A DNA stretch of 64,000 bases, from the NCBI GenBank assembly GCA_002689655.1, contig NZHC01000119.1:1-64000 (forward strand). The letters are read 5' to 3'. The notes below the pieces were generated by a model. It was not told the origin of the DNA and made no database searches. It saw only the letters and a program-made list of their open reading frames with translations. Position 1 is the first letter of the stretch, and each line of letters starts with the position of its first letter. A program made the position numbers and the translations under genes. This stretch comes from Rhodopirellula sp. (lineage in GTDB: Bacteria > Planctomycetota > Planctomycetia > Pirellulales > Pirellulaceae). Shown piece by piece: positions 15,664 to 24,480 of the stretch.

Positions 15664-17361
15664 ATGAAGTTCGCATCTTTGCATCCTCGTTATGCACGTT
15701 TGTCTTTTTTCTTAACGCTGCTGGTGCTTGGTTTGCTGCCGATTCTTTGCGATCCCTCCGTTGGCAGGGCGCACGAGAATGAAGTCGCCGTGGAGCAATC
15801 TCCGCTCTATGTTTTCCGATTCATTGAAGTTGCGCCAGCAAATGTGGCAACCTGGAAGCAGGCGGTGAAAGACAAGCAGTTGAAGTTCAATACGGGCGAG
15901 GATTCAGCACAGTGGGGCACGTGGCGGATTCTGACGGGACCCCGAGCAAATCAATTTGCGAGAGGTTTTCGCACATCGAAAGAGCTGTACACCAAGCCCA
16001 TTCATCCCGTTCAGGGGATAGCAGCGTCATGGGAAATTCCAGAGGCGAACCACTGGTTGGAGCATATTTCACCGTTGCAGGAAAGTTCGGGGAACCAACA
16101 AGTCTGGCGACCCATTGAGGGACTGTTGTCTCGGGGAATTACGGAACGCGGCCAATCACGTTTTTCGCAGCATCGCCGTTGGCGAATGAAGCCAGGGATG
16201 TATCAACGGCTCGAGGCCAATTACAAAAAACTAATCGCCGCGTTTGATCACCTTCAACAACCTGTTGATTTTAGTATTGCCAGGTTGGAGGATGGTGGAG
16301 ATTTTATGATTTATGCAGAGACACTTGCTTACAACGACACCGCTGATATGCCAGGCGTTGGTCGAGTGCGACAAGCGTTCATTGAATTGCACGGAAAAGG
16401 TGAGTGGGAAAAGTATCTGCAGGAGCACAATGCTGTCATGCAGGAGAATGCGATCGTTGAGACAGAGACGTGGATGTACGAACCTGATCTCAGCAATCTA
16501 ACAGCCATGCCCGACTCCGAGCACGCCAAAGCCATAGTGCAGGAGCACATTAATCGAGTGGTGGTAGCCTTCGCAAAGCAGGACATCGAAGCCTTGACGG
16601 ATGAATTTGTTGATGGTGGGATTCGTTCCGTCAGCATGTCACGCGGTCCTGCAAAAGGGAGCAAGGCGGTCAAGGAATCGTTAACGCAGTCGCTCACGGG
16701 TGACGCCACTCCCGACACTTCTACTCTTGTGGCGGAAATGCTTGATGCTCGCTTCATCGATTCAAATACTATCCTTGCTTACGGTAACTTCTGTGTCACA
16801 AGTGAAGACGGTGTTGTTGTGCGATCAGGCAAGTGGGGTGATGTGCTCAGGATGGAAGATGGTAACGCGAAGTTTTTGCTGCAGTCGGCGTACGCAGAAC
16901 GACTCGACTCGATGGTGCCACCAGTATTTGCGGTCAGTGAAGCTACGTATCAGCAAAAGAAGAAACCAGATTTTAAAAAAATCGATCGTTCCATTCAAAG
17001 ATTTACAAACGCCTACAATCGTGGCGATGTGTTGGCATTAACGGATGAGTTTACCGAAGATGGTGTGCGAATTGTTTCCGGATTGTCGGGAGTGCATGTT
17101 GGTCATGAAGCAATCCAGAAGTCATTTGAATCAGCGTGGTCGGGTGAAGTTGACATTGCCAGCGGCAGTGTGTTGAAAGCTCGTGTGCTTCATACAACAC
17201 CTATCAACTCAAGTTTGGTGGGTGGCGCGGGAATTTGGTCGTTAACGTCGAGTGATGGCAAAGTCCTCGATGGAGGTTACTGGGGTAACGTGTTCCGGAA
17301 GCACGACGACGAGGTGAAGCTGCTGCTGGAGTGCGCTGGCAGTCAGAGTGTTGCCAATTGA
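15664..17361 (+). CDS. Exported multidomain protein with ABM-like and two SnoaL/DUF4440-like domains
   Basis: 565 residues from ATG 15664 (AAAAGG ten bases upstream). A signal peptide ends near GRAHENE. The first ~270 residues seem to hold two ferredoxin-like ABM units (YVFRFIEVAPANVATWKQAV and MKPGMYQRLEANYKKLI with a following strand). The second half has two NTF2-like SnoaL/DUF4440 units: INRVVVAFAKQDIEALTDEFVDGG with SGKWGDVLRM, and IQRFTNAYNRGDVLALTDEFTEDG with DGGYWGNVFRK. The two C-terminal units are clearly duplicates of each other. SnoaL-type folds bind small hydrophobic ligands or act as cyclases; nothing here fixes the substrate. A P450 gene follows 282 bases later on the same strand. 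Confidence 0.65.
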   Translation: MKFASLHPRYARLSFFLTLLVLGLLPILCDPSVGRAHENEVAVEQSPLYVFRFIEVAPANVATWKQAVKDKQLKFNTGEDSAQWGTWRILTGPRANQFARGFRTSKELYTKPIHPVQGIAASWEIPEANHWLEHISPLQESSGNQQVWRPIEGLLSRGITERGQSRFSQHRRWRMKPGMYQRLEANYKKLIAAFDHLQQPVDFSIARLEDGGDFMIYAETLAYNDTADMPGVGRVRQAFIELHGKGEWEKYLQEHNAVMQENAIVETETWMYEPDLSNLTAMPDSEHAKAIVQEHINRVVVAFAKQDIEALTDEFVDGGIRSVSMSRGPAKGSKAVKESLTQSLTGDATPDTSTLVAEMLDARFIDSNTILAYGNFCVTSEDGVVVRSGKWGDVLRMEDGNAKFLLQSAYAERLDSMVPPVFAVSEATYQQKKKPDFKKIDRSIQRFTNAYNRGDVLALTDEFTEDGVRIVSGLSGVHVGHEAIQKSFESAWSGEVDIASGSVLKARVLHTTPINSSLVGGAGIWSLTSSDGKVLDGGYWGNVFRKHDDEVKLLLECAGSQSVAN

Positions 17362-17643
17362 ATGATACGGCTGTATTTGCATCGCGCTATCTGGCAGCTC
17401 GTTGGACCAGCCTCGGTTACGACGGAATGGGGAAATAGAGAATTTTTTTACCAAACCACTTTTGAGAAAGATTCGACTGATAAGCAGGGGGCACGATACC
17501 AACCCCGGCGAACCGTGATAGATAAGCCATCATGTTTGTTCTGCTCTGAGACATCGTAATGTTTTTTTCGTGACGTGATGCACTGACCAAAGCAGGCAAG
17601 CCCCGCAAGATCTATACTTGTGGTCTTTCCAATGGAGGCTTGA

Positions 17644-19134
17644 ATGTTCCGAATCTTGCGCCAGCTATGCTGCATCAATCCGTTTAAAGGTGATGTGCCC
17701 GTTTCACGTGTTTGGATCACGCGACCCGCAACTCGTGGCAAGATCTTACCATTCCCCACACGCGGAAATTATCATCAACCAATCGATATTCTTGCTACTT
17801 TCTTTGCCAAAGCAGATACTGATCGGGGCCGAGCCAAGCACAATCGTTATTTGGAAATTCCCGGATTTGATCCGCTCATGGTAACGCGAGATCCGGAGGT
17901 AATTCGGGCGGTATTAACCGCCACGGGTGCAGGTGAGGGTCGGTTGGATCGGGATACCATGCCGTCGACTGGTATAGCACGAGCGACGGGTCCGGACACC
18001 TTGCTGTTTTCGAATGGTCCCGAGTGGCAGACGCATCGCAAAGCGTCCGCTAAAGCGTTTGGAAAAACTAGTTTGTTTACAGATGATGTGTTTGAAAAAT
18101 TCGAGCACACGTTTCGGACGAATGTTCAACAACGTATTACTGAACTTGAGCATTATTTTGAATCCACCACGACCACTGAAATCGAGTTAACACTCGAGCC
18201 GGAAATTAAATGCATCATGATGGAGATGTTGTTATTCAATTTTTTTGGTGCAAAAGTAGAACCTCAGGATGTGCGCGAGCGATACATTCCTGCTATCGAC
18301 AAAATCATTGAGCACATTGTTCGGGATACCATTGATCAGCAGTTTGAATTCAACCCTTTTCGTAAACGGAAAAAAAATGGTTGTGATCCGGAGTTGGAAT
18401 GTGCGTTTGCGTTGTTTGAACAATTAACAGACCTGTCGATGGCGGCCAGATCAGAAGGAGCCTGCGCATGGGGACGTGTCGATGATAAGTGGAACGATGA
18501 AGATTTGCGGAGCAATGTTAAGGTATTCCTGGCTGGAGCACTTGAAGCAACAACGTCGTACGCTGCGTGGGCCGTTTCGCATCTCGCAAGAAATCCTGAG
18601 TGCCAACAACGTGTGTTTAACGAAGTGCGGTCGATTGACTCATTTGAGACCGCTGCAATAGATGAGGCTCAGCACTTAAAGAATGTTCTGCGAGAGACAC
18701 TCCGATTGACTCCATCGCTTTACTTCTTGCCACGCAAAGCTGTCACAGACACTTGGATTACCCTGTCAGACGGTAGCAGACTGCTGCTACCAGCAGGAAC
18801 GCATGTGCTGCTTGATGTATGGCATGCCAATCGACAACAGGATTTTTGGGGTGTTGAAAAAACAGGCTATCCCGCGGATGAATTTCACCCGGAGCGATGG
18901 GAGGCGGCCGATAAAACTGGCCACAGCAAAGAATATTTACACTTTGGGTTTGGCCATGGTGCGAGGGTTTGTCCGGGAAAGCATTTGGGAGAATTGGAGG
19001 CGTCACTTGTGGTGGGAGGCATTGTTAAATTATTTGAGTTTGAAGCCGTCGAGGAAAGAAACGATCCAAAAGCTGGGGTGTCGACGAAACCGATGGATGG
19101 CACTCTGGTTCGTTTGCGTCTCAGGCAGCCGTGA
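17644..19134 (+). CDS. Cytochrome P450
   Basis: Haem-thiolate monooxygenase of 496 residues. All core signatures are present: the I-helix oxygen-activation motif AGALEATTSYA, the K-helix E-x-x-R in LRETLRLTP, the PERW meander motif (FHPERWEA), and the haem-binding loop FGFGHGARVCPGKHLG with the axial cysteine. No membrane anchor is evident, as in bacterial class I P450s. GGAGG sits six bases before the ATG. No ferredoxin or reductase gene is adjacent, so electrons must come from partners elsewhere. The substrate is unknown. Confidence 0.93.
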   Translation: MFRILRQLCCINPFKGDVPVSRVWITRPATRGKILPFPTRGNYHQPIDILATFFAKADTDRGRAKHNRYLEIPGFDPLMVTRDPEVIRAVLTATGAGEGRLDRDTMPSTGIARATGPDTLLFSNGPEWQTHRKASAKAFGKTSLFTDDVFEKFEHTFRTNVQQRITELEHYFESTTTTEIELTLEPEIKCIMMEMLLFNFFGAKVEPQDVRERYIPAIDKIIEHIVRDTIDQQFEFNPFRKRKKNGCDPELECAFALFEQLTDLSMAARSEGACAWGRVDDKWNDEDLRSNVKVFLAGALEATTSYAAWAVSHLARNPECQQRVFNEVRSIDSFETAAIDEAQHLKNVLRETLRLTPSLYFLPRKAVTDTWITLSDGSRLLLPAGTHVLLDVWHANRQQDFWGVEKTGYPADEFHPERWEAADKTGHSKEYLHFGFGHGARVCPGKHLGELEASLVVGGIVKLFEFEAVEERNDPKAGVSTKPMDGTLVRLRLRQP

Positions 19135-19306
19135 TGGTTGGATCTTGAGCAGTGGCATTGTGGTTTCAACAAAATTACAGATCAATGAAAATGCTGAACT
19201 TGCTGTCCTACTGCGGTTTGCTCATGGTGCGACCGTAGGTTAGTCGTACCCTCGCAAGGAAGCTTGTATTACAATTCTCGCTTTGAATCTGTTTCCATTT
19301 CTGACG

Positions 19307-21340
19307 ATGTCCAAGATGAAATACCAACGACGCTTGATGTTGCTATTTGCTGCATGCTCCTGCACCATGCTGTGGGCGGATGGTCCGAAAGACAATGTCC
19401 CCGAAAAGGTGCGCGCCGTACCACCTCTTGGTGTGGAATTGAATGATAGTGACAGGGAAGCACTATTGACTGGTTTGGATATGCTTCAAGAGTCAGTGGA
19501 GCAATTAAGGCTGCGAAAGGATGCTTTTACTGTCGATCTGTTGCCTGATGTCGAGATTTTTCTTCGAGCGGTACAGCAGGGAGTCAATTTTCGCGAACTG
19601 TTTTCTGCTCGAGATGTGAAAAATGCCGCGCTCGTTCTCGCAGAGGGACAGCAACGGGCGGATGCCTTATTGAATGGGGAAGCACCGTGGACATCCCAAA
19701 AAGGATTGGTGGTGCGTGGCTTTCGTTCCCGCATCGATCGTACCGTCCAGCCTTACGGGCTTGTGATTCCAGATTCGTATACAAAGTTGGGTAAAACACC
19801 ATTCCGGCTCGATCTGTGGTTTCATGGTCGGGGGGAGCGATCAAGTGAATCCGTATTCATTGCCGAACGTATGAGCCGTGTTGGTCGTTTTGCCCCTCAA
19901 GATACGATTGTTCTGCACCCCTATGGCCGCTACAGCAATGCCTTCAAGTTTGCTGGTGAGGTCGATGTGTTGGAGGCGCTGGAACATGCCCGGCGACACT
20001 ACAAGATTGATGATGATCGTGTTTCAGTGCGAGGATTCTCGATGGGAGGGGCGGGGTGTTGGCAGATGGCTGTACATTATCCTGATTTGTTTTTCGCAGC
20101 TAACCCCGGAGCTGGTTTTTCTGAAACCCCTGAGTTTCTCCGCTTCTTTCAAAAAGAGACGCTGGCACCTACTGAATTCGAACGAAAACTTTGGAGGATG
20201 TACGACTGTCCTGGATATGTCGACAACTTGTTTCAATTACCGGTGGTTGCCTACAGCGGTGAGTTGGATATCCAAAAACAAGCCGCCGATATCATGGAAA
20301 TCGCGCTCGCTAAGCGGCATTTGAAACTGACACACATCATTGGTGCTGAAACAAAGCATACGATCGATCCGCCTTCCATGAAAATCATTGAAGAGAAAAT
20401 GGATCGACTGGCAGAAGTGGGGCGTCCAAAGTTACCACATGAATTGCACTTCGCCACTTTCACCCTTAAATATAATCGGCTGCATTGGCTGACGGTGACT
20501 GGACTTGCGCGGCACTGGGAACAGGCTACGGTTCAGGCCAAGCTGATTCCTGAGAACAATACGGTTGAAGTGAAGGCAAAGGGAGTGACCAGTTTACGAT
20601 TTACGATCCCAGCGGGTCGCAGTCCCTTTCGCCCAGATCAGCCGGTGTCGATTGTTTTTCCTGCATCAAATCAGATGCCTATGCTTGGCTCACGCCCGGA
20701 AACTGATGGTTCGTGGCATTGCGAACTTTATCAACAGTCTGGAAATTGGCATTTGGGACCGCAGCAAGCACCAGCTTTGCGAAAGCAGCACAATTTACAG
20801 GGTCCGATTGACGACGCTTTCATGGATTCCTTTATCGTCGTGAGGCCGACCGGAAAGCCACGACAGAAATTGGTGGGCAGCTGGACGAAACACGAGCTGG
20901 AACGTCTGGTCGCTGAGTGGAGGCGACATTTTCGCGGTGATGCAGTGGTTAAAGATGATATTGAAATCACCCAACAGGATGTGGAGAACAATCACCTGAT
21001 TCTGTTTGGTGACCCTCAAAGTAATGCGGTCGTCAGATCGGTGATCGAAAAACTACCGTTGGAGTGGACAGACCAGCATGTCAGGATCGGAGACCGAAAA
21101 TACAGTTCTGACCACCATGTTCCAGCACTGATCTATCCCAATCCGTCAAATCCAGATCGATACGTGGTACTCAATAGCGGTTTCACTTATCGGGAATATG
21201 CTTACTTGAACAACGCACGACAGGTACCAAAGTTGCCGGACTGGGCAGTTGTCGATTTGAGAACACCGCCAGATTCTCTGTGGCCGGGTAAGATAGTAGC
21301 TGCGGAATTCTTTGATGAGTACTGGCATGCCAAGCACTGA
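19307..21340 (+). CDS. Secreted alpha/beta hydrolase (prolyl-oligopeptidase/esterase-like)
   Basis: A signal peptide (KYQRRLMLLFAACSCTMLWA; the LFAAC segment might be a lipobox) precedes a ~680-residue protein. The middle part is an alpha/beta hydrolase: LDLWFHGRGERS is the oxyanion-loop strand, VSVRGFSMGGAGCWQMA carries the nucleophile elbow GFSMGG, and KHTIDPP may supply the histidine. The C-terminal ~250 residues form a beta-rich domain ending in a carbohydrate-esterase-like accessory region (LILFGDPQSNAVV). Such proteins hydrolyse esters or peptides outside the cytoplasm. The start may be ATG 19307 or 19316; the TTG at 19283 used by the track seems too early. Confidence 0.8.
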   Translation: MSKMKYQRRLMLLFAACSCTMLWADGPKDNVPEKVRAVPPLGVELNDSDREALLTGLDMLQESVEQLRLRKDAFTVDLLPDVEIFLRAVQQGVNFRELFSARDVKNAALVLAEGQQRADALLNGEAPWTSQKGLVVRGFRSRIDRTVQPYGLVIPDSYTKLGKTPFRLDLWFHGRGERSSESVFIAERMSRVGRFAPQDTIVLHPYGRYSNAFKFAGEVDVLEALEHARRHYKIDDDRVSVRGFSMGGAGCWQMAVHYPDLFFAANPGAGFSETPEFLRFFQKETLAPTEFERKLWRMYDCPGYVDNLFQLPVVAYSGELDIQKQAADIMEIALAKRHLKLTHIIGAETKHTIDPPSMKIIEEKMDRLAEVGRPKLPHELHFATFTLKYNRLHWLTVTGLARHWEQATVQAKLIPENNTVEVKAKGVTSLRFTIPAGRSPFRPDQPVSIVFPASNQMPMLGSRPETDGSWHCELYQQSGNWHLGPQQAPALRKQHNLQGPIDDAFMDSFIVVRPTGKPRQKLVGSWTKHELERLVAEWRRHFRGDAVVKDDIEITQQDVENNHLILFGDPQSNAVVRSVIEKLPLEWTDQHVRIGDRKYSSDHHVPALIYPNPSNPDRYVVLNSGFTYREYAYLNNARQVPKLPDWAVVDLRTPPDSLWPGKIVAAEFFDEYWHAKH

Positions 21341-21798
21341 ACACGCAAGTGACTCATGCATTCAAACCGACAATCGTGAGTTTGTTGGGTGTGTTACGCA
21401 GAACGAGAGCCAGCCCTTACTAGACAAAAGTATTACCTGTGCAGGATAGTCGTCACCAGCATTCTTGTTTAACACGGGATACGGTGGAACGCAGTGATTA
21501 CCTGTGTGCAGCTAGTACAGTACCCGATATCGCCCAATGATAGAACGATGTGGATTGGAAGTCGTTGTGTCTAGTGGGATCTGAGTTGGAGGGATGAGTG
21601 ACGCGATATTTGTCTGCTTGCGGGAGTCAGCGCATTTAATAACGCTGCACTGTGCCTATTCCAAATTACGGAAAACCAGTAGATGTTTGGGCATGAAATT
21701 TTGTCTTCATAAAGTTGTAGCCAACACGTTTCTGGCTAAGGGCTAGGTCTGATCCCTCGAAATTGATGCAATAATCCTCCGATATGATTTCAGTCGTG
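21341..21798. other. Convergent intergenic region
   Basis: This spacer lies between two genes that end toward each other. I see no gene, strong hairpin with T-run, or repeat in it. It should contain the 3' ends of both transcripts. Confidence 0.4.
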
Positions 21799-22866
21799 TC
21801 AAAGGTTAGGTTTAGGGTCTTGTTCCCTTTGGGTTTCAATATTTGGCTTGAGAAAATATATATTTCGCTCCGAATCCCAATGCAAATACCGCTGATTTTT
21901 GTTCACCCACTCGGCGTTGGGTTTACCCTCCGGAAGCAACGTCTGAAGATTATTCCGAGCACAATCTCGCAGTTCCTTATTAGGATATTCAAGGAGCGCC
22001 ACAAGAAGATTGAGATTACGCCATGCATTACGGTGTCCGCAAAGGCGACGGACAATCTCGCTTTGTACCCGCTGCAGGTCAGGTTGCGCTGTTGTCGCGA
22101 GTGTTTCTTCAATGAGCGGTAACGCCGCGAGTCCGAGGCTAATCAGACTGTTTTCATCTTTTTTTGCGATCAGCTCCTTCGCACGAATTACCTCGCCGCT
22201 GCCGATTTCCGGTCGCCACTGAAGCATTTGTATGAGCCAGGAAATCTCATTTGGCGGCACGGGGTCAAAGCCAATGTTCGCTTTGTCCACGATAACTCTC
22301 GGTGGTCGGTCATACGTCCACTCCGACTCGGGCCCAGTGACGTGAAAAAGCGGCAGCCATAGTTTCGTCGACCGCATTCCGAATCTGGTTCTGCCACGCA
22401 GCGTGTATTCAAGGGCCGGGTGCCCCTTGCGTCTGCACGAAATTTCTGCGGATTTCTGACCATCAATTGTCGCCAGGACGATTCCATCAGGGGCGAAGAA
22501 GTGGATCGGTTTCTCAAGCGAAGTGCTAAGCGCAAACCCATTGCCTGTGGATGAAACGAAAATCGACATCTGAAAATGCCTGTCTGTTACCCATTTCCGT
22601 TCAAAGACGCCAAGTTCTTCCGTCTCGCCGTTGGGGTCCACCCTTAGTGTAAGAAAGTGGAATTTGTACGGACCGTGAATATGGTGACCGGTTCCCGTAA
22701 GTGATGTCGCTTCTACGCGAAATCGCCCGTCGTGGCTTTCCGCCACTATATTTTGCGCTCCCAAGCAGCATTGACCAAATGATCGGGATGGTGAAAACCC
22801 AATGCCGACGAGCACAATCACAAACAAACTAATGATTACTGTCGAAAATCTCGTCAATTGTTTCAT
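21799..22866 (-). CDS. Exported protein of unknown function with possible HEAT-like C-terminal helices
   Basis: A signal peptide MKQLTRFSTVIISLFVIVLVGIG and probable cleavage after SRSFG precede a Cys-Cys pair. Residues ~35-190 are beta-rich (VAESHDGRFRVEATSLTG, WVTDRHFQMSIFVSSTGNGFAL), resembling a strand-repeat or propeller-fragment domain. Residues ~205-320 are helical and HEAT-like (SLGLAALPLIEETLATTAQPDLQRVQSEIVRRLCG). AAGGAAA lies just upstream of the ATG. No named family is recognised. Confidence 0.6.
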   Translation of the reverse strand: MKQLTRFSTVIISLFVIVLVGIGFSPSRSFGQCCLGAQNIVAESHDGRFRVEATSLTGTGHHIHGPYKFHFLTLRVDPNGETEELGVFERKWVTDRHFQMSIFVSSTGNGFALSTSLEKPIHFFAPDGIVLATIDGQKSAEISCRRKGHPALEYTLRGRTRFGMRSTKLWLPLFHVTGPESEWTYDRPPRVIVDKANIGFDPVPPNEISWLIQMLQWRPEIGSGEVIRAKELIAKKDENSLISLGLAALPLIEETLATTAQPDLQRVQSEIVRRLCGHRNAWRNLNLLVALLEYPNKELRDCARNNLQTLLPEGKPNAEWVNKNQRYLHWDSERNIYFLKPNIETQREQDPKPNL

Positions 22867-23089
22867 CTGGTTTCCTTTTGCGAACGGCGACGATTATCAA
22901 GCGAGAATGAATGATATCAACAGTAAAAAGCAGATGTACGTCCAGCTTCGCATAGATGGTACTTGTATTCACGAGACAGATTAAGCAGTATTCCCAGTCT
23001 TCCTCTAGACGTTGCTACACACACAGTTTCAGACTTCCAGTGTGACAAGATGGCCAACGTGACCTAAGCTGCATCAACTGGTGAAAGGC

Positions 23090-24472
23090 CTAGGTCAACA
23101 TGCCTGGTAATATCTCAGTGCTATCGGCGAACGTGCTTGTTTTCGCACCAAACGCACTCAACATACCAGCGTACAGATTGGCAAGGGGCGTATCCCGTCC
23201 GTACTGTAAATGTTGACCTGTTGCGATTTTACCGCCGCCGCTACCAGCCACAAGGATTGGAAGATTATGTGGGTTGTGGCTATTCCCATCGCGCAACCCA
23301 GAGCCATACAGAATCATGGAATTATCGAGCACGGTCCCTTCGTGTTCCTGCATCCTGGCAAGCTTTTCCAGTAGATAGGCATACTGTTCAATGTGCCACA
23401 TGTTGATCAATTGGTACTGCCGCAATTTGTCTTCATTATTCTGGTGATGTGACGTATCGTGATGACCGCCAGTGACACCCTCTAGAAAAGAGAAATTGCG
23501 TCCGCTCACAGCGTTGCCAAACATGAAGGTACAGACTCGAGTTGTATCTGTTTGGAAAGCCAAGGCGATCATGTCCAACATCAGTTGTACTTTTTCAGGG
23601 TACTGATCAGGAGCATCGTCCTCCGGTCGATCTTTGGGATTGAGTTCAACCAGCGGACGCCAGTTCTTGATTCCACCTGCCTGCTGATTCTGAAGACGCT
23701 TCTCGATGGATCGCACCGACTGCAGATATTCATCCATGCGCTGCCGATCGGAAGATCCCAGTTTCAGTTTCAATTCTTGGGCATCTGTCAGCACACGATC
23801 CAACAGCAGGCGGTCACGTTTGAGGGTTGCTTTTTTTGGATGCGATGCACGAAATAGACGTTCAAACACCATCCTTGGATTAAGTTCCCGCGCCAGAGGA
23901 CTCGTGGGGCCGGACCATGCGATGTGCGATCCATAGACACGCGTGTATCCAACATTGGTATCGACGCCTGTCGTAACTGGATCGATTCCCAATTCAAGTG
24001 AAGGAATCGGAGTCTCTTTTCCGGAGTGGTTTGCAGCAACCTGATCCATGGATAGACCGTTGCAGTTCAGGTCGATGCCAAGTGATTTATTGATGGTGGT
24101 GCAGGTCAGAAAGCCTGATGTTTTGACATAATGGCCATCCCCGATTTTGCTTCCCTGGTTCCACAGATTGGTCAGCACCAGCAATTGATCTTTCAGTTTT
24201 TCCAAAGATTGCAGTGTAGGCGACAGTTCATAGTCACGCCCGGTTTTCTCAGGAGTCCATTGATCCTGCCGAACACCATTGGGAACAAACAACGCCGCCA
24301 TCCGAGTGGGAGCATCCGAGGAGCTGTGATCATCTTTTTCCGAAGCCCTTGTCTTCGTGCTTCTCATGGCCTCCAACCACGGCAACGCCAATGCTGCTCC
24401 GGTGCCTCGAAGAAGGCTTCGTCTTGTCAGTGGATGACGCCAGTGGGATAGTTGAGGAAGACAACGGGCCAT
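23090..24472 (-). CDS. DUF1552 domain protein (copy 2)
   Basis: Exported DUF1552 protein with a twin-arginine-type signal, LTRRSLLRGTGAALALPWLEAM. Family landmarks include AALFVPNGVRQDQWTP, TRVYGSHIAWSGPTSP, QRMDEYLQSVRSIEKRL, and the C-terminal EGTVLDNSMILYGSGLRDGNSHNPHNLP. It directly follows its PSCyt partner; the partner's TGA is eight bases from the ATG at 24472, whereas the track start at 24484 is a TTG overlapping that stop. Same pair architecture as copies 1 and 3. Confidence 0.88.
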   Translation of the reverse strand: MARCLPQLSHWRHPLTRRSLLRGTGAALALPWLEAMRSTKTRASEKDDHSSSDAPTRMAALFVPNGVRQDQWTPEKTGRDYELSPTLQSLEKLKDQLLVLTNLWNQGSKIGDGHYVKTSGFLTCTTINKSLGIDLNCNGLSMDQVAANHSGKETPIPSLELGIDPVTTGVDTNVGYTRVYGSHIAWSGPTSPLARELNPRMVFERLFRASHPKKATLKRDRLLLDRVLTDAQELKLKLGSSDRQRMDEYLQSVRSIEKRLQNQQAGGIKNWRPLVELNPKDRPEDDAPDQYPEKVQLMLDMIALAFQTDTTRVCTFMFGNAVSGRNFSFLEGVTGGHHDTSHHQNNEDKLRQYQLINMWHIEQYAYLLEKLARMQEHEGTVLDNSMILYGSGLRDGNSHNPHNLPILVAGSGGGKIATGQHLQYGRDTPLANLYAGMLSAFGAKTSTFADSTEILPGMLT

Positions 24473-24480
24473 GGGGGATC

